Shown here in pieces: positions 52,396 to 61,290 of a stretch of 64,000 nt of DNA. Both the position numbers and the translations under genes were made by a program. Source of the stretch: Tenderia sp965602225 (lineage in GTDB: Bacteria > Pseudomonadota > Gammaproteobacteria > Tenderiales > Tenderiaceae); assembly GCA_965602225.1 (NCBI GenBank), contig CBFCYE010000003.1:69727-133726 (forward strand), written 5' to 3'. Numbering within the stretch: the first letter of the stretch is position 1; every line of letters begins with the position of its first letter. The notes under the pieces are model-generated. The model was not told the origin of the DNA, did no database searches, and saw only the letters and a list, made by a program, of their open reading frames with translations.

Positions 52396-52610
52396 TAATG
52401 TATTCTCAATTTTTCTTTAGGGAAGTAGTAACGAATTTCAGCGCGCATTCTATATGTAAATACAAAAAGATGCAGGCTCAATCTCAACCTAAATAGTATT
52501 GATGCTAAAAAGTAGTCAATGCCAGCTAGCTTTCATTCGGAGAAAATGAGGTGGTTTGGTATTTAATTATCAAATCACGATGGCCACGGATTCAAATACC
52601 TGGCTCATAA

Positions 52611-52937
52611 TCAAGGCTGCATTACGCCCCAGCCATCACTCTCACCATTATATTTTTCAGCCATTTTATCGAATGCAATTTCAGTACGGGTAATATCATC
52701 ATGGGTAGGGATAAGCCGTACCGTACAACAAAGAATCCAGCCATCCTGGATGTCAGTCTCGGTTAAAGAGAATTTGCTAGCACTGTCACTGGCTTCAACC
52801 TCCCGCCACATCTTTTCTGCATCTCTCTTTTTCTGAAAATTGATAAAGAAATCGACGTCGTGAGGAATGCTTAGATCCATGCCTGCCTGGTACATTTCCA
52901 GAAGCAGAGCACCATTTTCTGTTTTGGGAAAATCCAT
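52611..52937 (-). CDS. RraB-like regulator of ribonuclease E
   Basis: A 108-residue protein of the RraB family (PF06877 type). It is shorter than E. coli RraB and keeps the core: PHDVDFFINFQKKRDAEKMWREVEA, DIQDGWILCCTVRLIPTHDDITRTEIAFDKMAEKYNGESDGWG (E. coli has EKFDVEYDGWG). RraB inhibits RNase E by binding its C-terminal scaffold, and RNase E is encoded in this window. The family match is by eye, and inhibition by this protein is inferred. It precedes the VF530-like gene by about 90 bases in a run of small minus-strand genes. Confidence 0.75.
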   Translation of the reverse strand: MDFPKTENGALLLEMYQAGMDLSIPHDVDFFINFQKKRDAEKMWREVEASDSASKFSLTETDIQDGWILCCTVRLIPTHDDITRTEIAFDKMAEKYNGESDGWGVMQP

Positions 52938-53023
52938 GGAACCACCTTATGCTGATAATTTTATGTAGATAGGCAGGTATTTAATTTTACTTGCTGGTGT
53001 GACACCAGGAGATGAACGGAACG

Positions 53024-53275
53024 CTAGCTTTTTTTCTTCCAGACACCGTTATTCATTTCGATGTAAAGTTTTTCCACCTTGAGGCGTGCCCAGTCTGTTT
53101 TACGCAGGAATTTGAGGCTGGATTTGATCGATGGATCACTGGTAAAACAGCGAATATCAATGCGTTTACCAAGCACTTCCCAGCCATAATGTTCAACCAA
53201 GCTGGTGACAATCGCTTCGAGGGTTTTTCCATGCAATGGGTTTTGGGGCTGATCATCACTCATAGTTACTGTCAC
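53024..53275 (-). CDS. VF530 family DNA-binding protein
   Basis: A small basic protein of 83 residues of the VF530 type: NPLHGKTLEAIVTSLVEHYGWEVLGKRIDIRCFTSDPSIKSSLKFLRKTDWARLKVEKLYI. The family is a small helical fold proposed to bind DNA. I use the GTG at 53275, which overlaps the SrmB-like stop (GTGA) and has AAGGA close upstream; an ATG at 53263 lacks a Shine-Dalgarno. The two genes are thus probably coupled. Confidence 0.85.
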   Translation of the reverse strand: MTVTMSDDQPQNPLHGKTLEAIVTSLVEHYGWEVLGKRIDIRCFTSDPSIKSSLKFLRKTDWARLKVEKLYIEMNNGVWKKKS

Positions 53276-54567
53276 GAATCCTTGCTGTCAGTAGATGGCC
53301 TTTTTTTACCTGCCGCTTTCTTCTTAGCTTTACGCTTTTTGGCCTTATTACCTAAAGCCTTCTTTTTGTCTTTTTTATTCTTGCTGCCGACGGCCTGGCC
53401 GGAAGCCCTGAGTTTTTCTGGGCCGGTATAACTCCCCTTCAGCTCTTCGATAACACGGGGTTCAAATTTATGCGCCAAATAGCGTTCAACACTGGCCTTT
53501 AAATTCCATTCGATGGACTTCACCAGGGTAATGGCCAGGCCTGCTTTACCGCCACGACCGGTACGACCGATCCTGTGGATGTAGTCGTCGCCGCGACGCG
53601 GCATATCGAAATTGATGACCAGGTCGACGCCTTCTATATCCAGGCCACGGGCAGAGACATCGGTTGTAATCAGGACGTCAATCTTACCTTCTAGCAATGA
53701 CGCCATCACGCTACTGCGCTTTTTCTGTTCAATATCGCCATGCAATATGCCGACTTTTCTACGTTGCGGCATAATCTTGTCAGCCAGCTTTTCAGCTTTT
53801 TCACGACTATTACAAAAGACGATGGCCTTATCAAAAGTCTCATTGGCTAGCAGCCATAGCAGCAGTTTTTGCTTATGCTCATTATCGTCAGCCAGCACAA
53901 CCTGGCCGCGGATATCGGTATGTTCTGTACGGCCACCACTAACAGTCAGCACTTCAGGCTCGCGCAACAGCTTTTTGGCAAGGCTAGGTAACCACTTGTT
54001 ATTCAATGTCGCCGAAAACAACAAGGTTTGGCGATCTGGATTACCCGCCTCAGCAATGGCATGGACATCATCAGTGAAGCCCATATCCAGCATGCGATCA
54101 GCTTCATCCAGCACCAGAACCATAAGCTGTGATAAATCTACCGTAGCCTTCTTTATGTGCTCCAGTAGTCGGCCAGTCGTGGCAACGACAATGGCAGGTG
54201 ATTGTTCCAGCTGCTCGGCCTGCTGTTCGAAATCAACCCCACCACTCACCATTACCGCAGAAAGATTAGTGTGTTTGATCAGGCCCTGACAGACGCTAAA
54301 CACCTGCTGTGCCAATTCACGGGTTGGCACCAGCACTAGCACACGCGTGCCGCCACCCTGATTAGAGCGAGAACTCTCTAACAGATGATTCAGACTTGGT
54401 AATAGATAGGCGAGCGTCTTGCCACTGCCGGTCTCTGAATTGACCTGGAGGTCAATCCCTTCAAGGGCCAATGGTATGGCTTCGGACTGTACTGGCGTGG
54501 GTTGCCGGTAGTTCAGCTCTCTAACGGCTTTGACAAGCAGGCGATGCAGGGAAAAATGAGCAAACAA
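53272..54567 (-). CDS. DEAD-box RNA helicase (SrmB/RhlE-like)
   Basis: An RNA helicase of 431 residues. The Q motif (NYRQPTPVQSEAIPLALEGID), Walker A SETGSGKTLAYLLP, DEAD box VLDEADRMLDMGF, SAT (LLFSATLNN), and HRIGRTGRGGKAGLAI are all present. The C-terminus is a short Lys-rich tail (KNKKDKKKALGNKAKKRKAKKKAAGKKRP) that would contact RNA. It lacks the DbpA domain found in deaD at 32442. SrmB acts in 50S assembly; RhlE in rRNA turnover; the exact subfamily is uncertain. It is followed by the VF530 gene. Confidence 0.9.
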   Translation of the reverse strand: MFAHFSLHRLLVKAVRELNYRQPTPVQSEAIPLALEGIDLQVNSETGSGKTLAYLLPSLNHLLESSRSNQGGGTRVLVLVPTRELAQQVFSVCQGLIKHTNLSAVMVSGGVDFEQQAEQLEQSPAIVVATTGRLLEHIKKATVDLSQLMVLVLDEADRMLDMGFTDDVHAIAEAGNPDRQTLLFSATLNNKWLPSLAKKLLREPEVLTVSGGRTEHTDIRGQVVLADDNEHKQKLLLWLLANETFDKAIVFCNSREKAEKLADKIMPQRRKVGILHGDIEQKKRSSVMASLLEGKIDVLITTDVSARGLDIEGVDLVINFDMPRRGDDYIHRIGRTGRGGKAGLAITLVKSIEWNLKASVERYLAHKFEPRVIEELKGSYTGPEKLRASGQAVGSKNKKDKKKALGNKAKKRKAKKKAAGKKRPSTDSKDS

Positions 54568-54652
54568 ACCGGAATCTCCAGGTCAAAAAGTAGCGCCATA
54601 TTAACAGAAACAACCCCTAACCCAGCACAGGTATTCGCAATTAGGTAGGCTA

Positions 54653-55033
54653 TTACTGGTTCGCCGCGATTTCTTTGGTGATCGCCACATACTGATTAAC
54701 CGTTTCGATCTCTTTTACCCTGTCGGCAACCGCCAGAAAACGCCTAATCTCCTCGACAGCTTCATCTGCACGGCCCTGTTTCCAGAGGCTATTAAACAGG
54801 GCAATTGAATATTTACCGTTACCTGGCTCCATCAGTACCAGACGTTCAAACACCATTTCGGCTTCCTGGAATTTTTCAGAGCAAAAATAAGAGCCGCCCA
54901 GCATCAACAACGCAGTCTGATGAGTCTTATCTTGCTGCAAAACCTCAAGCAACAACATGCGCGCTGCGTCTGATTTACCGGATTCGGAAAGGTTACGAGC
55001 CTCAATCAAGGATTGTTCTATATCTAATGCCAT
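54653..55033 (-). CDS. TPR-repeat protein
   Basis: A 126-residue protein made of tetratricopeptide-like helix pairs: SLIEARNLSESGKSDAARMLLLEVLQQDKTHQTALLMLGGSYFCSEKFQEAEMVFERLVLMEPGNGKYSIALFNSLWKQGRADEAVEEIRRFL. About three repeats are visible. It has no signal peptide, so it is probably a cytoplasmic scaffold. Function unknown. It lies about 85 bases upstream of the helicase gene in the same direction. Confidence 0.78.
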   Translation of the reverse strand: MALDIEQSLIEARNLSESGKSDAARMLLLEVLQQDKTHQTALLMLGGSYFCSEKFQEAEMVFERLVLMEPGNGKYSIALFNSLWKQGRADEAVEEIRRFLAVADRVKEIETVNQYVAITKEIAANQ

Positions 55034-55297
55034 CTAAAAATCTTCTTTGTCGTATTTAATTCGACCTCAATTATACCCTGCCAGCATAAATTGGCCCAAA
55101 AAAATCAGGGGGTTAGGTTTTTCATACAGCAACGAACAATCAATAACAGCGACCACACCTAGCCAAAATACAATTCAATACCCTACAAAAATAATACAAA
55201 CATTATTAAAACACCTGAATATATAGGTAATAAAACAGGCGAGATGCCCGATAAACCATGATGTAAGCTTAAACAAGATGGATAGACACCCAACATT

Positions 55298-55960
55298 ATG
55301 GACAAACTAAATCTTGGTATAGAAAGCACTATATTCGTCGAATTTCCAAGAATAAATCCTGGTCATCGCTATCGCAGCAAACTACTTGGTTACAAAACGA
55401 AGCACAGCATCATGATCACCACGCCAATGGAAGGCAATGAAGCACTATCATTACTAGACAATGACAAATGCACCGTACGCTACATGGATGGCCAAAATGC
55501 CTGTGCCTTTGAAACAGCTGTACAACGTGTTTGTAAAGAGCCATTTTCGTATCTTCACCTCTACTATCCAGACTTGATAGAACACGTCCAACTACGCGCA
55601 GCGCAAAGATTTCCAGTTGAACTTACAGCCTCTGCAACCCAAAATAACAATAAAGACGCAACCAAATACAAAGCCACTATCGTTGATTTAAGTCCACTGG
55701 GTATAGGTTTTTCATCAGAAAAGAGCATTGGTGAAGTCAGTGATATTTTCAACCTTGCTATCGAATTACCAAACAATGGCGAAACAAAAACGCTACAGAT
55801 AAACGTAATGATATGTAACATCCAAGAAACCATCAGTAATAAAAACAGCGAAGATATACTCTATCGCTATGGTGCTAAATTTCTTACCGAAGACCCCGCG
55901 CAACAACTAAAAATTGCAGAACTTATATATCAACACATAAACATTATTAGAAACAGCTAG
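55298..55960 (+). CDS. PilZ-domain cyclic-di-GMP-binding protein (YcgR-like)
   Basis: A 220-residue protein with two parts. The N-terminal region (residues 1-100) resembles the YcgR-type flagellar brake N-domain (ESTIFVEFPRINPGHRYRSKLLGYKTKHSIMITTP). The C-terminal PilZ domain has the binding residues RAAQR (RxxxR, near residue 105) and VDLSPLGIGF (D/N-x-S-x-x-G). It should bind cyclic di-GMP in the cytoplasm. No flagellar genes are near, so the target is unknown. Confidence 0.87.
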   Translation: MDKLNLGIESTIFVEFPRINPGHRYRSKLLGYKTKHSIMITTPMEGNEALSLLDNDKCTVRYMDGQNACAFETAVQRVCKEPFSYLHLYYPDLIEHVQLRAAQRFPVELTASATQNNNKDATKYKATIVDLSPLGIGFSSEKSIGEVSDIFNLAIELPNNGETKTLQINVMICNIQETISNKNSEDILYRYGAKFLTEDPAQQLKIAELIYQHINIIRNS

Positions 55961-56084
55961 CCCACCGCGCCCGTTCTAATCACAGGTAGTAACTCACTGC
56001 CCCCAACCATTCAATATTTAACCTAAAAATATAGGCCTTAGGCTATACTGGCTATCACGCAAAAATCAGATATTGTATTTCGTC

Positions 56085-56891
56085 ATGCTTGGCAACCTGT
56101 TTAAAACTAAAGCCCCACTTGAAGAAGAAACCATCCAATGGTTATTTGATGGCTTTGCCTGGACATTGGAAAACTTCGGTAGTGATGTCTTTTATACTGA
56201 AACCGACCTGATTGAGCCCTCGCAAAAGTTTTTCCCCGGCGGTGACGAAGATGTGGATGGCATGGCCAGACTGATTTTTGACAAGGTTCGGCACTACTGC
56301 GGCCTGGATCACTGGCCCTGCCAGCTCATTGATCACCATGAGTTTGAGGATACAGCCATAGCCAATGCCCAACAGGCCCTGCAAAGCCTGAACGAAGCCA
56401 CCACCACACCGCTGACACTGCTCTACGAACCACAACAGGTCGGCAGCCCCAATGTCATGATCGCCAATTACGCCCAAGCCCTGGCCCACCACTTGGGCAC
56501 AATTGCACCACGGCCTGCCCCCTGCGACCAGGAACAATGGCCCCACATGATGGAGCTGCTAGCGGTCTATATGGGATTCGGACTGATGTTTGTCGACACC
56601 GCCGTGCCACCACGGCGATCCTGTGGCAGCTGCGGCAGCCCGGCTATGGACCGCGTTGGCGCACTGACAGAGATGCAGGTCTGCTACGCCCTGGCCATTT
56701 TTTGTGAGCTAAAACAAATTCCCACCAACCAGGCGACACCTCACATCAAAGGCTATTTGCAACCGCTGTTCAAAAAATCCTGCAAAGATGTGGCACAAAG
56801 AACAGAACAGCTAGCCAGGCTCAAGGCCATAAACACCCCATCGCAACTGCGCGGCAAGGCGGTCACACAGAAGTTCTTACAGCCACTCTAA
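56085..56891 (+). CDS. Conserved-looking protein of unknown function
   Basis: A 268-residue cytoplasmic protein, not recognised. It starts MLGNLFKTKAPLEEETIQWLFDGFAWTLENFGSDVF and has a long helical middle; a CGSCGSP cysteine pair near residue 185 follows RRSCGSCGSP, a possible zinc or iron-sulfur ligand set with the preceding Cys. The phrase YALAIFCELKQIPTNQATPHIKGYL could be an alpha-helical bundle. ATG 56085 is used; a TTG four codons upstream is unlikely. It lies upstream of a lipoprotein gene, with about 80 bases between them. Confidence 0.6.
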   Translation: MLGNLFKTKAPLEEETIQWLFDGFAWTLENFGSDVFYTETDLIEPSQKFFPGGDEDVDGMARLIFDKVRHYCGLDHWPCQLIDHHEFEDTAIANAQQALQSLNEATTTPLTLLYEPQQVGSPNVMIANYAQALAHHLGTIAPRPAPCDQEQWPHMMELLAVYMGFGLMFVDTAVPPRRSCGSCGSPAMDRVGALTEMQVCYALAIFCELKQIPTNQATPHIKGYLQPLFKKSCKDVAQRTEQLARLKAINTPSQLRGKAVTQKFLQPL

Positions 56892-56972
56892 GTTCCTTTA
56901 AATTGGACTGACATCCCATGGCGTAATAATATGAGTCGATATCCATCATCTTTTTTTGGGAGGAGCAGCAAC

Positions 56973-57983
56973 ATGCACGACAAACTCACCACTGCTCTGC
57001 TAGGCCTGTTAATTACACTCACTGGCTGCGCCACAACTAACCAGACCTCGCTGGTATTGAACAACGCAACCGAGATTGTCAGTCATGGCACTCGCATCGC
57101 CCTGCCAAGCATTGAAACGGGTAAGCGCCCCGAGTGGCTGGTCCGTGATAGCCAGGCCTATCCGCACCAGGATTATTACTCAGTTACCCGTCAGGCAAAC
57201 TCTGCAGAGGCCGCTGCCAAAAAGGCCTATGACTCAGCCTACAAACTGCTTCGGCCTGAACAATCATCCAACAGCGCGGAACAACCACAGATCAGGCTTG
57301 CCGCACTATGGCATGGCCAGAACCTCTTCCACGCACTGGCTGTGATTCCCAGGCATCAAGCCGAGACCTACCTGCGAGACCATCTAAACAGCCTGGACAC
57401 TGCAACCCAGGCCAACGTTATCGCCCTCAATATCACTGAAGATCCGCTGACAAAAATCGGCCTGTTGCAAACAGTCATTAAACGCCAACAACTGCGCGCC
57501 GCCATTCAAAAATCACTCAAAAAAGTGGAGCTGGCAAAAGAAGGCCGAGAATCGCCCTGGAACACACGTAGCTGGTCACTGCAAATGGCTGCCCTACTGA
57601 AAGAATTGCGCATCATCCCAATCATGGATATCAGCCTGTCTAATACCACAGCATTAACCCCCATGCTCAAACAAGGACTGGAAAATGCGGGCCTGCGTCC
57701 AGCCCGTTCATTTGAAGCCGATTACATCCTTAGTGGCAAACTCGATATAGATGAAAAAGAACTCAATAATGGCTATATCCAAGCCAATGGCCAGCTGCAA
57801 CTAACACTGCAGCACAAAGAAAATCAGACCCGCTATGGCACGCAAAACTGGGCACTGGAAGTCACCGCCATTAGCGCTGAAGGTGCTAAGGAAAGACTGT
57901 TACACAAAGCCAAGCGGCTGCTCATAACAGACAAACGTGAAACCATTATCGGCATCGCTGCACAGGCTGATACACAGCCATAA
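56973..57983 (+). CDS. Predicted outer-membrane lipoprotein of unknown function
   Basis: A 336-residue lipoprotein. The ATG at 56973 (MHDKLTTALLGLLITLTGCA) follows GGGAGGAG; an earlier ATG at 56931 would spoil the signal sequence. The lipobox is LTGC with Ala after it, and the next residues carry no Asp at +2, so it should be sorted to the outer membrane. The mature part has two segments: an early LPP20/DUF-like part (PEWLVRDSQAYPHQDYYSVTRQANSAEAAAKKAYDSAYKLL) and a second part with paired strands (IPIMDISLSNTTALTPMLKQGLENAG; YILSGKLDIDEKELNNGYIQANGQL). Function unknown. Confidence 0.72.
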   Translation: MHDKLTTALLGLLITLTGCATTNQTSLVLNNATEIVSHGTRIALPSIETGKRPEWLVRDSQAYPHQDYYSVTRQANSAEAAAKKAYDSAYKLLRPEQSSNSAEQPQIRLAALWHGQNLFHALAVIPRHQAETYLRDHLNSLDTATQANVIALNITEDPLTKIGLLQTVIKRQQLRAAIQKSLKKVELAKEGRESPWNTRSWSLQMAALLKELRIIPIMDISLSNTTALTPMLKQGLENAGLRPARSFEADYILSGKLDIDEKELNNGYIQANGQLQLTLQHKENQTRYGTQNWALEVTAISAEGAKERLLHKAKRLLITDKRETIIGIAAQADTQP

Positions 57984-58090
57984 AACAGCCCCCCACCCTA
58001 TTCAACCTCAACAACGATACTGCTACACTGGAATCAGGCAGCACGGTAATTCCATACGCTTGAAGCAATGCTTTAGAGGAGTTGTTAGTC

Positions 58091-59002
58091 ATGAGCAATC
58101 AGCCCACCCACCAATTAATTGAACTCAACGGTGAAAAAGTCGAACTACAGGACTTGATACAGCGTTATCAAAAACTGGAGGCTGAGAATGCCTCATTGAC
58201 TAGTACCCACAACACAGCACTGCGAAAACATCAGGAAGACCAGGAACTCAAGCCGTTCCAGGCTGAACTGATTCGCCTACAACGTTATCTCGAAGACACC
58301 AACAAACGCATGATCATCGTCTTCGAAGGCCGTGACGCCGCCGGTAAAGGTGGCACCATCCGCGAAGTGACCCGCTACATGAACGAAAAACACTATCGCA
58401 TCGTCGCCCTGGGCAAACCCACCGAAGAGCAACGCACCCAGTGGTATTTCCAGAAATATGTCTCACAATTCCCCCGTGGCGGTGAAGTCGTGCTGTTTGA
58501 CCGCAGCTGGTACAACCGCGCCATGGTTGAAAAGGTATTCGGCTTTTGCTCTGACGATGAATATGAAAATTTCATGCACGGAGTCACCGGCTTTGAAACC
58601 GACCTATCCCGCAATGGCACCTATCTATTAAAACTATATTTCAGTGTCACCAAAGAAGAGCAAGCCGCACGCTTTGATAAGCGCCGCACCGACCCACTGA
58701 GACAGTGGAAACTGAGTGAGGTTGACCTGCAGGCGCAGGATCGTTGGGATGAATTTACCCATGTTAAATATGAGATGCTCAAACGCACCCACACTGAAGA
58801 CAGCCCATGGACCATCATCCGCTCCAACGACAAACACCAGGCCAGACTAAACGCCATCAAAGTCATCCTTAATTCGGTGCCCTATGAACAGCTGGATAAC
58901 AGCCTGGAATATACACCCGATCCAAAGATTGTTGTCTCTGGCACAAGAGAGCTGGAAAAGATGGATGCCCAGCGGATTGAGAATGGGCATATCAAAGCCT
59001 AA
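58091..59002 (+). CDS. ppk2: Polyphosphate kinase 2
   Basis: PPK2 transfers phosphate between polyphosphate and nucleotides; the short class I form phosphorylates GDP or ADP. The 303 residues contain Walker A FEGRDAAGKGGTIREVTRYMNEKHYRIVAL, the lid region RGGEVVLFDRSWYNRAMVEKVFGF, and RRTDPLRQWKLSEVDLQAQDRWDEF. The ATG at 58091 (MSNQPTHQLIELNGEKVEL) has AGAGGAG nine bases upstream. The N-terminal coiled coil (ELIRLQRYLEDTNKR) is normal. It stands alone; polyphosphate use would aid energy or stress balance. Confidence 0.94.
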   Translation: MSNQPTHQLIELNGEKVELQDLIQRYQKLEAENASLTSTHNTALRKHQEDQELKPFQAELIRLQRYLEDTNKRMIIVFEGRDAAGKGGTIREVTRYMNEKHYRIVALGKPTEEQRTQWYFQKYVSQFPRGGEVVLFDRSWYNRAMVEKVFGFCSDDEYENFMHGVTGFETDLSRNGTYLLKLYFSVTKEEQAARFDKRRTDPLRQWKLSEVDLQAQDRWDEFTHVKYEMLKRTHTEDSPWTIIRSNDKHQARLNAIKVILNSVPYEQLDNSLEYTPDPKIVVSGTRELEKMDAQRIENGHIKA

Positions 59003-59309
59003 GTTATATGACTAGGGAGCCTCTATTTGATCTAACAAACAGAGGCGGTCTGTTGGAATCTGATTGGCTCATTCTGGTAGATGCCTACTAGGGAACAGAA
59101 ATCCGGCATTGGTAGCAGGCACTGAATCGATTTATGATTGAGTTTGAAGATCGCTTGAGCGACTATATTTGAAACGGGCAGTTACACAGAATTATTTACA
59201 GTCTCCAGAAAGCAGATGCAGGATCAATACTTCAAGCACTTGCTCAATACGAAATAGCATTCAAACCAATCTAATAAGTCGCGGGCCGCCCCAGATATTG
59301 TCTACTGCA
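59003..59309. other. Intergenic region without a supported gene
   Basis: These 307 bases lie between ppk2 and the convergent ridA gene. A plus-strand frame from 59008 to 59274 reads protein-like but contains three stops (59089, 59113, 59170); that density is what random sequence would give, so I do not call a gene. No terminator with a T-run was found. Confidence 0.5.
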
Positions 59310-59675
59310 TTAAATTTCGGCAGCAACCACTGAGATCTCCACTAACAGCGCTTCCCGAGCCATACTAGCTTCGACACAAGCACGAGCAGGTGCATACCCC
59401 TCTGGTACCCAGCTATCCCAAACCTCATTCATCTCGGCAAAATAATGCATATCTTTGATGTAGATAGTTGCCGATAAAATGTGCTTCCTGTCGCTACCTG
59501 CTGCCGCTAGAAGTTCATCAACTTTTTCCAGCATACTTGTCGTTTGCTCGTTTATACCTTGTTCAGCATCTTTGCAGACTTGGCCACACAAATAGATTGT
59601 CCCATTGTGTTTCACAATCCTGCTCATACGCTTTTTGGTTTCAATGCGTTCTATCAATTTCGACACCTTTTTCAT
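59310..59675 (-). CDS. RidA family enamine/imine deaminase
   Basis: A 121-residue RidA/YjgF-type protein: KRMSRIVKHNGTIYLCGQVCKDAEQGINEQTTSMLEKVDELLAAAGSDRKHILSATIYIKDMHYFAEMNEVWDSWVPEGYAPARACVEASMAREALLVEISVVA. The catalytic Arg (RACVEA) is present. RidA hydrolyses reactive 2-aminoacrylate and other imines. Here it stands divergent from an OCD and flavoenzyme cluster that would release imines, so a dedicated protective or catabolic role is likely. The ATG at 59675 (MKKVSKLIERIE) is chosen; upstream starts are less consistent. Confidence 0.85.
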   Translation of the reverse strand: MKKVSKLIERIETKKRMSRIVKHNGTIYLCGQVCKDAEQGINEQTTSMLEKVDELLAAAGSDRKHILSATIYIKDMHYFAEMNEVWDSWVPEGYAPARACVEASMAREALLVEISVVAAEI

Positions 59676-59769
59676 TTCTATGTAATGTAGAGCTCTAGGA
59701 AGCACCAGTTTCCTGCCATAACCATTGTCTCATTTAGGCCCAAAGTAAAGTTATATTCTCGTCTAAAAA

Positions 59770-59853
59770 TCACATAAACATCCCTGTCACAGGAATAATC
59801 ACATAAATCTAGACACTCGCCGAGTTCACATAATTGGAGTATATTTTCACATA
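59770..59853. repeat. Series of TCACATAA repeats upstream of the OCD operon
   Basis: Three exact copies lie at 59770-59777, 59799-59806 and 59826-59833, and a fourth partial copy (TCACATA) at 59847-59853. Spacings are 29, 27 and 21 bases, near whole and partial helical turns. CCTGT C ACAGG (59783-59793) is a palindrome between copies one and two. The region separates ridA from the oxidation cluster, so a shared regulator could bind here. This is inferred from the repetition alone. Confidence 0.5.
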
Positions 59854-59927
59854 TAAATTATCTTTTCCGGGTCTGTTAGACACCCCGTTTTTTGACCAAA
59901 TACATCCATTTATAGAGAGAAAACCAG

Positions 59928-60985
59928 TGAGTAGCCACGAAGTCGATTTCAGTTATTTTTCCCAAGAACACCTGCTCAGTGCAGGTTGTTTCGATATGCA
60001 AAAAATCATGGAGGTCGTTGAGCAAACGCTACTCGACTTTGAGCAAGGTGGCATCATGTTTCCGGAAAAGATTGTCCAGATCTTTGATCAAGGCACTCAA
60101 GAACGAATCAACTGCCTACCCGCAACCATGCTGAATGAAAAGATCTGTGGAATGAAATGGGTGTCGGTCTTTCCTGATAATCCGCGCAAACATGATCTAC
60201 AAAACCTTTCGGCTATTTTTGTACTGTCTGAGATTGAACGTGGCTTCCCCGTCGCCGTGATGGATGGCACGCTTGCCTCCAACATGCGGGTGGGTGCCGT
60301 CGGCGCTGTCGCCGCCAAATATCTTGCCAAGCAAGATTCGGAAACGATCGGTTTTATCGGTGCCGGCGAGCAGGCAAAAATGCATATGCTGGCGATGAAA
60401 GTGGCACGCCCCAGCCTTAAAGTCTGTCGTGTATCGGCCCTAACCGCGGCAGAAGAGCAACAGTTCATCGACCAGCTTTCACCCATCCTACCGGATGTTG
60501 AATTCATCGCAGCCAATGGCAATGCCAAGGCGGCCATGGATGGAGCTGATATTCTTGTTACTGCGACCAGCGCCCAGGCACCCTTACTAAAGGCGGAGTG
60601 GGTTAAGCCCGGCGCCTTCTACAGCCATATTGGCGGCTGGGAAGATGAATACGAAGTAGTCACGCAGAGCGATAAGATCGTCTGTGATGACTGGAAGACC
60701 GTCATGCACCGCACCCAGACCTTAAGCCGTATGTATAAAGAAGGTTTGCTCAGCAATCACGATCTTCATGCCGATCTACACGAGCTGGTCTCGGGCCACA
60801 AACCTGGCCGTGAATCGGATGAAGAGCGCATCTATTTTAATGCCGTTGGCCTCTCCTATCTCGATGTCGCCATCGCCCACACCATGTACCAACAGGCCAA
60901 GGCGGCCGGTGTGGGCCAATCGCTTGAACTGCAACACGAGATGATTTTCGAACATTCTGATATCGCCAGCATGGTCCGCCTATAG
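59928..60985 (+). CDS. Ornithine cyclodeaminase/mu-crystallin family protein
   Basis: A 352-residue NAD(P)-binding protein: CLPATMLNEKICGMKWVSVFPDNPRKHDLQNLSAIFVLSE, GFPVAVMDGTLASNMRVGAVGAVAAKYLAK (conserved TxxRTGA variant) and the Rossmann motif ETIGFIGAGEQAKMHM. Members include ornithine cyclodeaminase, alanine dehydrogenase and pyrroline-2-carboxylate reductase. The GTG at 59928 (as MSSHEVDFSYFSQ) fits family starts and has GAGAGA upstream; a TTG start at 59834 would add about 30 residues outside the family. The stop overlaps the next gene (TAGTG), so it starts the oxidation operon. The substrate is unproven. Confidence 0.87.
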
Positions 60986-61290
60986 TGTCTCCTACATTTC
61001 GCCGTTTAGAGGAACCCAATGCTCGGTGGGTTGAGATAGAGATTGATGGCCAAGCCAGCCGCGCCCGTGAGGGCGAGTCGGTTGCTGCGGCTGTGCTGGC
61101 CTCGGGCCTGCGCGCCTGCCGCACCACGCCGATCTCAGGCGCACCCCGCGCACCCTATTGCATGATGGGTGTCTGCTTTGAGTGCCTGATGGAGATTGAT
61201 GGCGTACCCAACCGCCAAGCCTGCCAAGTCGAGGTTCGTGAGGGAATGCAGATTCGCCGCCAAACAGGTACCGGTGAGGAGTATCGCTAA
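60985..61290 (+). CDS. (2Fe-2S)-binding subunit, HcnA/opine-oxidase type
   Basis: A 101-residue protein with a plant-ferredoxin-like fold: GQASRAREGESVAAAVLASGLRACRTT and YCMMGVCFECLMEIDGVPNRQACQVEV hold the cysteines C-x4-C-x2-C and the distal C expected for a 2Fe-2S cluster. It corresponds to HcnA and to the gamma subunit of D-hydroxyproline or opine dehydrogenases. It starts with GTG at 60985, overlapping the OCD stop, and its stop overlaps the next ATG (TAATG). Confidence 0.88.
   Translation: MSPTFRRLEEPNARWVEIEIDGQASRAREGESVAAAVLASGLRACRTTPISGAPRAPYCMMGVCFECLMEIDGVPNRQACQVEVREGMQIRRQTGTGEEYR

Noticed and set aside
59008..59274. A plus-strand frame of about 89 codons after ppk2 that reads protein-like (for example MIEFEDRLSDYI and GSILQALAQYEIAFKPI) with three internal stops.
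   Set aside because: Three stops in 89 codons is close to chance; no homology was recognised, so a pseudogene call is not supported.
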